Counted from the first letter of the stretch, positions 11,721-22,840 are shown. The stretch is 64,000 nucleotides of DNA from Homarus americanus (GCF_018991925.1 NW_024756914.1:9820870-9884869); one strand, 5' to 3'. A program made the numbers and translations. The notes: generated by a model not told the origin, from the sequence alone.

Positions 11721-12482
11721 TCGGGTATGTCACCCCACTTGTGGGTTATCTTTTCACTATGTCCACATTTCCGGTCCCCCAAAGATGGTTTGTCAGAATT
11801 TATTCCTGCATTATTTTCAACCTTCTTTCCTCTTAGTTCAACATCCACATTTCTATGTTCACAAAAATGGCCAATTACCTTCTGGTTGTCCTCTACCTTT
11901 TTTCTAAACATCTGAATTTCTTGCCTGAGTTGAACTACTACACCATACACATCACCAAACTTGTCAATTACCTTCTCTTCTGGAACAACTTTTGGTGCAG
12001 CTCCTGTACCATTTCCTGTTACCTTCAACGTGTCACTCTGTTACATCCTCGTCTTCCACACGTTCTCAGTTGAAGGTAAAGGTGTCTCACCTGCAACTCC
12101 TCGTCCTTCCTCTTTTTCTTGCTGATACACCTCCCCCATGCTCCATCACCGCGCACCACGCATCTGTGGCTTCTTATTGCAAATTGAGGAACCTGCACTC
12201 TACACGCCGCCACAATTGCAACATCACGGCACAACATGTTGTCCAGACTTTATTCTATTTCCACTTGCAGCACAGAACAGGTTGTTCAATAAACTTTGTA
12301 ATTCTCCTATATCCTATTCCAGAAATGACTATCTTCTCCGGAACGTCTCTCTTCATCAAGGCTACCACTGACGAGACACTCATGGGAAGCGATAAAGTTG
12401 AACTGAAATTTGTTGTGGTGGTGTGATGCATTGTAACGGTGATTTTGATTTTGCCGCTGTAACCGGCTACTTTATTGTGCAC
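11721..12482 (-). pseudogene. I-type LINE A, ORF1 (gag-like) remnant
   Basis: Upstream of the endonuclease on the minus strand. The start is probably near 12444 (MHHTTTTNFSS). A middle part reads VPEKIVISGIGYRRITKF. Near 12180-12240 a cysteine-rich stretch CCNCGGV..SAGSSICNKKP, interrupted by a stop, looks like the zinc knuckles of I-type ORF1. The C-terminal part (12028 to 11717) contains a heptad-like, charged stretch (VVVQLRQEIQMFRKKVEDN) that could be a coiled coil. ORF1 products bind element RNA. Frameshifts and a stop show decay. Confidence 0.6.
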
Positions 12483-12771
12483 CCCATACCCAACCTATGA
12501 GCGGTAGCACAAAAGGATTACAGAGTAGAGTTTACAACGGGTCATAATAATTAACCCCCGTTGTCAGGATATTATGGCACTGAATGTTACACAGTATTTC
12601 AATTTACATTATTTGTTTAGTTCTATACATAAAGGGTAACTTATTCACAAATGCGTGAGTACAGGCGTGTGAGGCAGTATGTCTGGCCTCACACTTTGTT
12701 ATTCACATTTACGTGAGAAGTATTCAAGCACATTGTGTATTTGGTTCTGTACATGAGAACTGATATTGTTA
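12483..12771. other. Untranslated sequence between two I-type LINEs
   Basis: Lies between the start of LINE A and the stop codon of LINE B, both on the minus strand, so it probably holds LINE B 3' UTR and LINE A 5' leader. A short block near 12660-12710 (gaggcagtatgtc..cctcacac) resembles sequence near 22975, which suggests a shared 3' UTR family. Confidence 0.5.
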
Positions 12772-13842
12772 CTAAGTGCAAAAAATTGGATACAATCTTA
12801 ATATGTCGGCTATCTTGCCATTAGCGATGAAGTGTTGTGCCATTTCACACACGGTGTGCTTGGACCTGTCCCTAAAAGGTTCTATCTTCACACAGTCGAG
12901 GACGTAGTGTTCAAGTGTGTGGCCACATGTCTGGCCACACACTTTACATTTAGTCTTGTTTACATCTGCTTGAGGAACATACTGCCAGAGGTACTTATAT
13001 CCTAACCTTAATCTAGCGGTTACAACATCTTGTAATCTAGTGATCTTGTTACTTGCTCCATATACATGTTTCACTTGATACATCTCATCATGGTAACCTA
13101 TGGATCGACTAGTGCCTGTTTGCACTAGTCTACTTGCGTCAAACTCATCAATAAGTTCTTTCCTAATTACAGTTTTAAGGGTTCTTTTTGACAGACCCAA
13201 ATTGTATTCAACGGTGTCTTTGTTAGACGCGAGTTTGGCGAGGGCATCAGCTCTGTCATGTTTTATGAGGCCTATGTGAGAGGGGATCCACAACAGCTTG
13301 ACCTTGACACCCCGGTCAACAAGGCACGCATATTTGTGTCTGGCTTCAGAGACAAGAGCGTGACAACCTGAGTCGAGGGTGTCAAGGGCAAGTAGTGAGG
13401 ATAGAGAGTTAGTGATGATGAGACTGCCAGTGACAGTGGTTTCAATGAATTTAATAGCTGTGAGTATGGCAACTAATTCAGTTTGTAGAGTGGATGCCCA
13501 GTTGTTAATTCTAACTCCTTTCTCAATTATATTACCGTCAGGTTGAGTCACAACAATAGCACTTCCAGCCCTCCCACGGGCGGTGTTAAGAGATCCATCA
13601 GTGTAGATGGTCTGTGTGATATTATCATCAGTCTGTAGAGTGTGTATGTGTTCAAGAGCTCTCAGTTTGGCAGTGTGTTGGAGATAAATGCTTTGTATAA
13701 TTAATTTTTTAGACTGATATGTCGGTATTGTGATATCGAAGGGAACTGTCCGCCAGGGTGGCAGGAAGCGCTGTTGTGTCTCAACTTTGTACAGGTGGTT
13801 AGTCCAAACATCTTCATATGTGTAGCTGTAGTTTGGATCCAT
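12772..13842 (-). pseudogene. I-type LINE B, RNase H and C-terminal zinc-finger part
   Basis: A 356-codon frame. RNase H features are QTIYTDGSLN (catalytic Asp), ASTLQTELVAIL (catalytic Glu), IITNSLSSLLAL where an Asp is usual at the third site (here Asn/Ser), and WIPSHIGLIKHDRADALAK. Near the end, CKVCGQTCGHTLEHYVLDC is the CCHC-type finger typical of I-group ORF2 C-termini. RNase H helps remove the RNA template after target-primed reverse transcription. The frame is shifted relative to the RT part upstream, so at least one frameshift separates them. Homologous sequence occurs at 44955-45312. Confidence 0.85.
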
Positions 13843-15485
13843 TTAGACTCAGTAGTCCCATGGTTCATACATTCTAGCAATTTTAAGGAAACAATGTTAT
13901 CAGGATCACCACGCAGAAGCCTCAGGGCTATCATGAGGTTGACTTCAATTATTCTATCTTTAACACTGGGTATACCTAGTTCTTTCCTCATATTAAGTAC
14001 TTTAGTGCTCATGGGACATCCTAGGATAATTCTGAGGGCTTTATATTGCATTTTCTCGAGCTTGTCAACGTCTTTCCCGTCACGAAGGGCCAGGGCTGGT
14101 GCGTGGTAATCTATCGGAGATCTTATATAGCCCAGGTACATTGTTTTAACAATTCTAATATCAGCACCACAGTGCGGGCTGTACCCCGCTACACTTCTAA
14201 GAGGTCTCTGTCTGTCAGTACATTGGCGGGTTAGCTGTTGCATGGCAGGTAGGGTACAAGGGACGGAAACACCAAGATATATAAAAGAAGAAACATAGTC
14301 AATAGTGTTGTTACCTATCTTGAACTTGGCGGGGCCGCGTTTGCGGTTACCAGCTTGTTTGTTGAACACCTTAGTTTTCTCAGTGGAGATAATAAGACCG
14401 AGGTTCTCACAGGCTGCGTATACATGGTTCAAGGTGGTTTGCATTTCACGATGAGTTTTAGTATGTATAAGAATATCATTAGCATAGGTGATTGAGATAT
14501 TGCTGGGGTTGTCTGGTATTAAATTTAATAATGCATTCATAAGAACATTGAACAAAGTGGGGCTAAGTACTCCACCTTGAGGGGTACCAAGTTGCATATC
14601 TTTAACTTCACTTTTGTAACCCTGAAGCAGTGCAGCAGCCCTTCTGTTGGTTAGGTAACCACTTATCCAGTGTAACAGCCTACCTCCTATATCCATTTTG
14701 GCTAGTTCGTACAATATCAGTTGCCTATTGGCAATATCAAATGCAGCTTTTAGGTCAAGAAATGTAGTGTATCTGTGCCTTTCATCACCATGCACAGTTA
14801 GGAACGTGGTGATGCAATTATGTACACCTTTACCATGGGTGAAGCCATTTATGTTAGGAGACATGTGTTCTCTGATTCTATATAAGAGTCTGCCAAGAAC
14901 CATCCTCTCAAAGGCTTTACACAGGCAGCTGGTTAGTGATATGGGACGAAAAGCATCAGGCTGTCCTGGTTTCGGTATTGGTACAACAATACTGCTGGTC
15001 CATGATGTGGGTAGTTGGCCCTCGGCATGACTCATATTGTACACTACCAACAATGGATTGCCCGGCACACGCCTTAGTAGTCTAACGATGTTGTAGGTGA
15101 CTCCGTCCTCTCCAGGCGAGGGCGGTGTCAAGCTCCCACTCAGTATATGGGACATCACACTCAACGTGCTGTTTGCCCAGCATAAAGTTAATAAGATTAC
15201 TTCTCTCTACAGACTTCGCATCAAGGAGTACCCGAGTCCTGGCTGGCAACATGTCATAGCTAGACACATGAGCCCACTTTGTTATTAGCTCATTCGACTT
15301 TTGCAGAGGGTTTGGATGGGAGACGTGTCTACAGCTTTTACCTCTGATTGTGTTTATGTCTTTTCAGGCTTTGCTGAGGGATGTGTGTTGGTTCAGGCTG
15401 TTGACATATGTCTCCCATGCATTTTGTCTGAGTTCGTTTACACGTTCCCTGACAGCAGCAAGGGAAGCTTGATACAATTGTAACA
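13843..15485 (-). pseudogene. I-type LINE B, reverse transcriptase part
   Basis: An open frame runs from 15164 to 13701. Motifs in order: VVPIPKPGQPDAFRPISLTS, TTFLDLKAAFDIANRQ (catalytic Asp A), GTPQGGVLSPTLFNVLMN, and ITYANDILIHTK. In the last, the YADD box reads YAND, so a catalytic Asp is replaced by Asn. Upstream to 15485 another frame reads the pre-RT linker (LAAVRERVNELRQNAWETY) with an in-frame stop where Trp would be expected. No endonuclease or ORF1 follows in this orientation; the sequence flips at about 15486. The copy is 5'-truncated and inactive. Confidence 0.9.
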
Positions 15486-15775
15486 GAGGGGTGAAGCAAG
15501 AACATGAAAGTCAGTTCATAGACTTCATCCACGACTGGTACAAGGACTACAAGCCTGACAACTACCAAAGTTTCCATGACGATCTGATAGATAGGACTTA
15601 TGCATACTTCACCAACAATGCCTCCACCAAAAAAAGGAGAAAACGTGGTCAGCATAATGGGAACAGGCAACAGCAGTGCTATAATGACCCTGAGCTGAAA
15701 AAACTCAGGGCTAGGGTCAGGAGGGTGGGTAAGGGTTACAAACAAACTGTAACGGTACTGTATTATGTGTTGGTG
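15486..15775 (+). pseudogene. Inverted 5' segment of LINE B (twin-priming product)
   Basis: Plus-strand frame FIDFIHDWYKDYKPDN ... YNDPELKKLRARVRR. This is the I-type linker that belongs just upstream of the segment ending at 15485, but it is in the opposite orientation. Compare the linker of LINE A at 10749-11015 (IQDWYTDYDD). A 5' inversion meeting a 3' segment at consecutive element positions is the classic twin-priming structure. Beyond about 15780 I cannot follow it. Confidence 0.7.
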
Positions 15776-16200
15776 TTGTGAGTAGGGTGTATGAGGAAGG
15801 TTAAGTCAGGAAATGGGAGACTGAAAGCAGGTGGGCTATCTACCTTGCGCGAACGAGGGTTAGTCGACCAGGAGCAGTAGTCCCACAGGTCCACTTCAGC
15901 AATGGTAGGCAAGCTAAGCTAAGCTAAAGTGATTTTATTTGGTACTGTTGACAAGGGACTGATGTTTGGTTTGGAAGATCCCTCCAGGTCCTTGTGTGTC
16001 TGGAGGGATATCCCCATCTTTTTCATTTACTAATTTTTATATTAGGAGAGTTTGTGGGATTTTGTCAATTGGTTTGTGTATCTCAATTTTCATTGTGTGT
16101 ATATTGGTTTTGGTACAGTCCACGCCGCTTATAAGCCTCACAGACTGACGGCCTCGAAATTCCTAACTGGCAACATCACCGAGTCCATCCTTCCCTCACT
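15776..16200. other. Unassigned sequence at the truncation of RTE copy 1
   Basis: No coding signature seen. A short GCTAA tandem lies near 15915. An 8-bp inverted repeat (CCCTCCAG / CTGGAGGG) lies at about 15984-16008. The RTE frame ends abruptly near 16201, so this is either old flank or an unrecognised inserted repeat. Confidence 0.4.
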
Positions 16201-17657
16201 GGTAAGCAGAGGTCCTCCTGCATTTATACACCTCGGCTGGGATTCCATCAGTCCCTGTGGAGGATAGCTGAAGTGGGTCAGCTCTGGATGCTGAGTGACC
16301 TGCTGGGGAGTTAGGACATCCACATCGATGTTTCGGTTGAGCAGCGAATTGTAGTGCTCTTTCCAACACTGACAGATGCCTTCTTTGCTTTTAATTTGTG
16401 AGTTAACGTTGGGTGAGCGGAGGTGGGCTGCGCCATGAGTAATTGGGCCATATATTGTTATAGTGGAATTGAAAAATTCACTCATCTTATGTTGATTAGG
16501 ATTTTTTTTAATTTCACAAGTTTTATGTTTCCACCATTCGTTCTTTAGATTGCAAAGTTCGCGCTGGGTCGGTCGCTTTCTTCTAGTAGAAAGTATCAGC
16601 TTTGGTCCGAGACTGAGAGTTGTTCTGCCAGTCAGTGTAAACAGCAAGTGTGTTGAGTTCCTGGTTATTTTCATCAAACCAATCTTGGTGTTTTATTTTG
16701 ATCTGGCCGAGGCTCTCACTGCAGTTTTTTGTGATGACAGCACTCGGTATTCTATTGTTTGTTGTCGGGTTGCCTATCAGCCCATGTTCGAGATGCATTT
16801 ACTACTGCTTGATCCTTCAGTCGCTTGGTGTTAAAAAATCTCCAGGAGGCTTGTTGCCTTTACCGTTTTGGGGGGACGTGAAATGAGAGCTTAGCTCTGA
16901 AAAGCCGACGATCTGTATCGCAGTGGTCTGAGTCATGCATTGCTCGGGTGATGAGGTCATCTCGGCGATCTCTTTCTCTGACAATGATTTAATAAATGAT
17001 ATGCCAATGTTTGGATCGTGGATGTTGCCAAGAATCCTTGCACCTGTCAGCCTGCTTGAACAAGGTATTGGTGATAGTGAGGTTGTCTTCAGCACACTTG
17101 CTGACGAGTAGGCCGTTTGGATTACACTTGTACAATCCGTTTCTCCCTATGGTTCCCTGCCATATGTCAGCATTCCTGCCAACTCTGGCATTGAAGTCAC
17201 CTAAGAGCACAACCTTATCTTCTCTGAGGATAGAGGTTAGCACTCTGTCAAGGTCGGCATAAAAGGCCTCGTTGATGCTATCCTCTGCATCCAGTGTCAG
17301 GGCATATGCACTGATGAAGAAGGCATAACGTGAGCAATTTAGTGGGACTTGGAGCGAAATGAAGCGCTCATTGACCCCAACAGGCATTTCTGTTAGCCTA
17401 TGTAGGATGGAATGGCGAATGGCAAAGCCAACTCCATAAATGCAGTTTCTCTCCGCAGCAGGCTTACCCTTCCAAAAGAAGGTATAGCCAAACCCCCGTT
17501 CTGTGAGTTGACGCTCGTCTGGGAGCTGGGACTGACTAATGGCTGCTATGTCGAATTTATACCTAGACAGCTCTTTTGCCACAAGGGCGGTTCTTCTTTC
17601 AGGACGCTCATTTGTGCCAGTATCCAGAAGGGTCCTGGCATTCCGTGCAGCGACCAT
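16201..17657 (-). pseudogene. RTE-type LINE copy 1: endonuclease and start of RT (3'-truncated)
   Basis: From 17657 downward the EEP endonuclease reads NARTLLDTGTNERPERRTAL, LSRYKFDIAAIS, GVGFAIRHSILHRL, then VVLLGDFNARVGRNADI with the catalytic DxN, which is the RTE/BovB-like form. After frameshifts near 16990 and 16800 the pre-RT linker follows (LCNLKNEWWKHKTCEI, ITIYGPITHGAAHLRS, CQCWKEHYNSLLNR). It ends near 16201 at the point reading NAGGPLLT. The rest of the RT is missing. The same stretch in copy 2 (33124-34680) continues into RT. Loss of a LINE 3' end needs a later deletion or insertion, because normal insertion truncates 5' ends. Confidence 0.85.
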
Positions 17658-18838
17658 AAGAGGTTTTATAGTTTGTTTTTGTTTTAATCTGGGATTATAG
17701 TTGTGTTTTCGACCTCATAAGGATGACCTTACTGGGTGCGGTTGCCCAGTAAGGTTGGTTCTTTAGGCAGGCTATGTTTAGGGCACCGTTTCTAGCTTCC
17801 TCCCCATATGGGGTGAGCAGAGTGGCTCCTGGAAAGGGCTGCTCAGTCGCACAGACAGGACCGGATTGCACTGCTGCCTAGACCCCAGTGCATAAACGAC
17901 CATCTTATCTGTGCCGCCCATGTGCAGAGTTGTGATTAGAGACTTCCGGCAGTCATCTCTGCCTGTCTCTGTCGCCACTCATCTGTCGCCATAGGACTTT
18001 TGGGGGGATAGGGGGTTTGATGATGATGAAAAGTATGATGAGCTGGAGGATTGCTGCACGCGAGTGGATTTTGTGGTGATATTGAACCAGTTTATTTAGC
18101 CAGAAAAACATATAAATACAAAGTGGTTAATAATAACAATATTGACATGGCTGAGCCAATTGAGAGCCTGAGCTCTCTTAGTGGCACCTGGTATTTACTG
18201 TACATTTATCTCAAGGCTGCAACCACACATCTTGGCTCTCCCTTTCCTGATCCATCGGTGCAGGTAGCTGCAACGACTGGGGAAAGGGAGAGTTGCAATG
18301 GACTGCCGATAGCTCAGTTTGCTGGGTTTCGCTTTAGTAGCCTGTCCATCATGCATTGCCTTCATCCGCTGGTGTAGCCGTTGGGTTTCCGTTTTGTTCA
18401 CCTCTTCCGCCTATACCGCCGTTGGGGTCTTGTTGGAGCTCTGTAAGCTTGTCTGCCTGATGCGGGGCTCCACTGTAGAGTTTTCGTTCTGGGTTTACCC
18501 CCAAAGTCTAATACTGTATCTATCAAGGATAACGAACAAGGCAACGGGGCAGTGGTTGGTAGGCGCCACGGCGTCTCCACATGCCAGTGGGCCTATGGCT
18601 TTCCTTCTGGGGCCCACTGCTGCTCCCAGATCCCCTGCTGATCTAGCCTGGGGCTGCGAGGCACCCAGTTACCGTGTGTCGCCACGAGGAAACACAGCAG
18701 GGGAGGACTTATGCAAGTTGCTCCCCTGTTCACCACGAGAGCTAGCCAGCGGCGGTAGCTGAAATAGAGTGGAAGCAAGCAGTGCCTGCACCTTAACACT
18801 AACATAATGCTGCCACACTAGACGAATTACACCGCCCT
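17658..18838 (-). mobile_element. RTE LINE copy 1: 5' leader region
   Basis: Non-coding sequence upstream of the endonuclease that matches 34640-35710 upstream of RTE copy 2, including the shared block aggatgaccttactgggtgc near 17720 and 34710 and the distal end near 18800-18838. Both copies end at nearly the same base beside a microsatellite (AC here, CT in copy 2). I read it as the 5' UTR/promoter of the element, about 1.2 kb long. Confidence 0.7.
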
Positions 18839-18842
18839 GTTT

Positions 18843-18889
18843 ACACACACACACACACACATACAGAAACACACACACACACACACACT
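18843..18889. repeat. (AC)n microsatellite
   Basis: Two AC runs split by a short interruption, directly beside the 5' end of RTE copy 1. A poly-A (18906-18917) and a poly-T tract (18951-18961) follow. Confidence 0.9.
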
Positions 18890-19029
18890 TTACCAGAGGC
18901 TGGTTAAAAAAAAAAAACATACTGATTTATGAGTAGGGATGATTAAAATTTTTTTTTTTTTAACTTAAGTCATATATCAAAGATATCTTGTCATTTCTTT
19001 TACAACTCTCTGACAGATAGTTCAAGGGG

Positions 19030-21335
19030 TTGTGCACATGTATGGGTGGACGTCACCGCTTCCTGGGTAGGCGTCACTGCTTCCTGGATGGGCATCACTG
19101 CTTCCTGGGTGGGCGTCAATGCTTCCTGGGTGGGCGTCACTGCTTCCTGGGTGGGCGTCAATGCTTCCTGGGTGGGCGTCACTGCTTCCTGGGTGGGCGT
19201 CAATGCTTCCTGGGCATCACTCTGGGTAGATGTCATCACTGCTTCCTGGGTGGGCATCACTCTGGGTAGATGTCACTCCTTCCTGGGTGGGGCGTCACTG
19301 CTTCCTGGGTGGGCATCCTCTGGGTAGATGTCACTCCTTCCTGGGTGGGGCGTCACTGCTTCCTGGGTGGGCATCACTCTGGGTAGATGTCACTCCTTCC
19401 TGGGTGGGGGCGTCACTGCTTCCTGGGTGGAGCGTCGCTGCTTCCTGGGGCGTCACTGCTTCCTGGATGGGCATCACTCTGGATAGATGTCACCTTCCTG
19501 GGTGGGGGTCTCCTGGTGGGCATCACTCTGGGTAGATGTCCCTTCCTGGGTGGGCGTCACTGCTTCCTGGGCATCACTCTGGGTAGATGTCACTCCTTCC
19601 TGGGTGGGGCGTCACTGCTTCCTGGATGGGCATCACTCTGGGTAGATGTCACTCCTTCCTGGGGCGTCACTGCTTCCTGGATGGGCATCACTCTGGATAG
19701 ATGTCACTCCTTCCTGGGTGGGGCGTCACTGCTTCCTGGATGGGCATCACTCTGGATAGATGTCTCCTTCCTAGGTGGAGCGTCGCTGCCTGGTGGGCGT
19801 CACTCTGGGTAGATGTCACCTTCCTGGGTGGGGCGTCACTGCTTCCTGGGCATCACTCTGATGTCACTCCTTCCTGGGTGGGGCGTCACTGCTTCCTGGT
19901 GGGCATCACTCTGGGTAGATGTCACTCCTTCCTGCGTCACTGCTTCCTGTGGGCATCACTCTGGGTGATGTCACCCTTCCTGGGGGCGTCACTGCTTCCT
20001 GGATGGGCATCACTCTGGATAGATGTCACTCCTTCCTGGGTGGGGCGTCACTGCTTCCTGGATGGGCATCACTCTGGATAGATGAGGTGGGCGTCGCTGC
20101 TTCCCGTCACTCTGGGTAGATGTCACTCCTTCCTGGGTGGGGCGTCACTGCTTCCTGGGTGGGCATCACTCTGGGTAGATGTCACTCCTTCCTGGGTGGG
20201 CGTCACTGCTTCCTGGATGGGCATCACTCTGGGTAGATGTCACTCCTTCCTGGGGTGGGGCGTCACTGCTTCCTGGATGGGCATCACTCTGATATGTCAC
20301 TCCTTCCTGGGTGGGGCGTCACTGCTTCCTGGGTGGGCATCACTCTGGGTAGATGTCACTCCTTCCTGGGTGGGGCGTCACTGCTTCCTGGTGGGCATCA
20401 CTCTGGGTAGATGTCACTCCTTCCTGGGTGGGCGTCACTGCTTCCTGGGTGGGCATCACTCTGGGTAGATGTCACTCCTTCCTGTGGGGCGTCACTGCTT
20501 CCTGGATGGGCATCACTCTGGGTAGATGTCACTCCTTCCTGGGTGGGCGTCACTGCTTCCTGGGTGGGCATCACTCTGCAGATGTCACTCCTTCCTGGGT
20601 CCTGGGCATCACTGTCCTTCCTGGTGGGCGTCACTGCTTCCCTCTGGGTGCTGGGTGGGGCGTCACTGCTTCCTGGGTGGGCATCAATGCAGATGTCACC
20701 TTCCTGGGTGGGGCGTCACTGCTTCCTGGGTGGGCATCACTCTCAGATGTCACCCTTCCTGGGTGGGGCGTCACTGCTTCCTCCTGGGTGGGCGTCACTC
20801 TGGGTCCTCCTTCCTGGGTGGGGCGTCACTGCTTCCTGGGTGGGCATCACTCTGGGCAGATGTCACTCCTTCCTGGGGGCGTCACTGCTTCCTGGGGGCA
20901 TCACTCTGGGTAGATGTCACTCCTTCCGTCACTCCTGGGGTGCAGATGTCACTCCTTCCTGGGTGGAGCGTCACTGCTTCCTGGGTGGAGCCTGCTTCCT
21001 GGGGGGCGTGCTTCTGGGTGAGCGTCGCTGCTTCCTGGGTGGAGCGTCGCTGCTTCCTGGGTGGGCATCACTCTGGGTAGACACCTGTGGGTGGGCGTCA
21101 CTGCTTCCTTCGCTGTCCTGGTGGGCATCGCTGCGTCCTGGGTGGGCATCACTGTCACCTTCCTGGGTGGGGCGTCACTGCTTCCTGTGCTTCCTGGGCG
21201 TCAGCACTGCTTCCTGGGTGGGGCGTCACTGCTTCCTGGGTGGGGCGTCACTGCTTCCTGGATGGGCGTCACTGCTTCCTGGATGGGCGTCACTGCTTCC
21301 TGGATGGGCGTCACTGCTTCCTGGGTGGGTAGGTG
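19030..21335. repeat. Compound satellite: 21-bp and 59-bp units
   Basis: At the edges (19050-19205 and 21230-21335) the unit is a simple 21-mer (GGGTGGGCGTCACTGCTTCCT). In between, it alternates with a longer unit containing ATCACTCTGGGTAGATGTCA, giving a composite period near 59 bp. Units in 19480-21100 show many deletions. Several long frames on both strands follow from the repeat and are not genes. The sequence is G-rich on the plus strand. Confidence 0.95.
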
Positions 21336-22614
21336 GTAGCTGTGTGTTCTATGCTTGTGCTATACCAACACAGATCGCTAGTAACTTCCTTAGCGTGTTA
21401 TTGTGGGGTTAATAGGCACGCCAGGCACAGCTGATTACTCATCCTGGCGCTGTATTTATGGAAGAGGGCCTAGCCTCACTCAGGGACCTGCAGGTGGGTG
21501 CCAAAGTCTGCCCAACCTACCCTCATTACAACCACCAAGCGAGTATACAGGTGACATCTGCTACAAGGTACAAAAAGCGGCCCGATATGTATAAAAAGAG
21601 ATCATAACCTTGATAGTAAAATATGAGGGACCCCAGTGACAACAGTCTCTCTCGGGATGTCCTTAGTTGACTGGCTTACTGTTTGTCTTTATTTGTAGCC
21701 CTGTACTGTCTGTGTTTAGAGTGGGGGACTGTGGTTGCCAGCCCTCAGATATGAAGATAGTACTTTGATTAATTCATTAATGCCTATGTAAGGTGGCCTC
21801 CATTTATAACGTGTACAGTGGCTGGCGTGTTTTGTAAAATGTGGCACCACCGCCCGCCACACAACAAATAGAAGCCGTTGTCGTTCTACTTGGTAATCTA
21901 TATTAAAACTATAACCATGCAGGAAAGGCGCGCATTGAGGGAAGGGGAGCTGCTTATTTAGTATCCTTGGTCTGGTCACTAAAGCTAAGGTAGTTCTGTC
22001 CACTCTGTTAGGTTTACTATGATGTAAACAAACAGTGGCGCCACATCTCACAAAACACTGTACCAGATATACTGTAAATCGAGACTTAATGTGAACTTGA
22101 ATTACGATTTTACTGACTACAAATCTATCTATCTATCTAATTAAGAAAACATTACTATAACTATGTTTGATCTTACACATACCTAACTCAGCTTAACCAA
22201 AGTAAAATTATACACAACAGATTTAAACTAATGGAATGATGGCATTTAGATTATTGTTGTTTGGGCGCTGGTGACCCTAACACCTCTGTGTGGTGCCAGT
22301 GAGAGGTTGAGGTCTCTGTGATGACCCAACTACATGTATGAACTGATGCTCCGTCATCGTCATATAAATAATGGTACTACTGCAACTGATCTCGGTTTGT
22401 CTCGACTTTTAAAGTTTTCGGCTGGGAAGGCTGGTCTCAGACTTAATCTCAGACTCAGACTTAATGGTTCTTAGTGTCGGCCTTAATCTCAGACTCAGAC
22501 TCAGACTTTGTGGTCTCGACTACATAAATGTTGACAACCCACGTGTAGCGGCTATCTAGTTTACCTTGTGATCGACTGGATAGCTACGGCTCTGACATTT
22601 CATAGTTTGTTTCC
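21336..22614. other. No gene assigned; one anonymous minus-strand frame
   Basis: A 111-codon minus frame at 21716-22051 (MRCGATVCLHHSKPNRV...) has no domain I recognise and could be chance or an old repeat. A short ATCT run occurs near 22125. Nothing else is supported. Confidence 0.4.
22435..22515. repeat. Short CTCAGACT tandem
   Basis: CTCAGACT and TTAATCTCAGACT are repeated several times. It looks like a minor local expansion. Confidence 0.7.
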
Positions 22615-22840
22615 GTCTTTTTTTTATCATATTCGCCAATTTAACAGCTTACTAGCCGTTTAGGCACTTTATCCAGTGTTGGTACAGGAGGAAACCGGGC
22701 ACCGGAAACCTGTGGTGTTTGGTAGTGAGGGTCACACTGGATAACAACACCCTTCTCACGTGTTTCCGGGCCGAGGCTCGAACCCTTGACATACTGGTGA
22801 GAATTATGCGCGTTTCTGCTGTACCACCTTTGTTCTCTCC
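22615..22840 (-). mobile_element. tRNA-derived SINE candidate
   Basis: On the minus strand, TGGTACAGCAGAA near 22827 resembles a Pol III A box, and GGTTCGAGCCT at about 22774-22784 is a strong B box; their spacing suits a tRNA-like head. The element runs downstream to an A-rich tail (AAAAAAAAG) near 22620. A functional tRNA is unlikely because no clean cloverleaf or acceptor stem is seen. Confidence 0.5.

Noticed and set aside
19046..21412. Long Gly/Trp/Leu-rich plus-strand frames up to 333 codons
   Set aside because: Frames of the 59-bp satellite. They shift phase at every deletion and resemble each other only through the repeat.
22770..22835. Functional tRNA gene
   Set aside because: A and B boxes are present, but I cannot pair an acceptor stem or a normal anticodon arm, and a SINE-like body follows.
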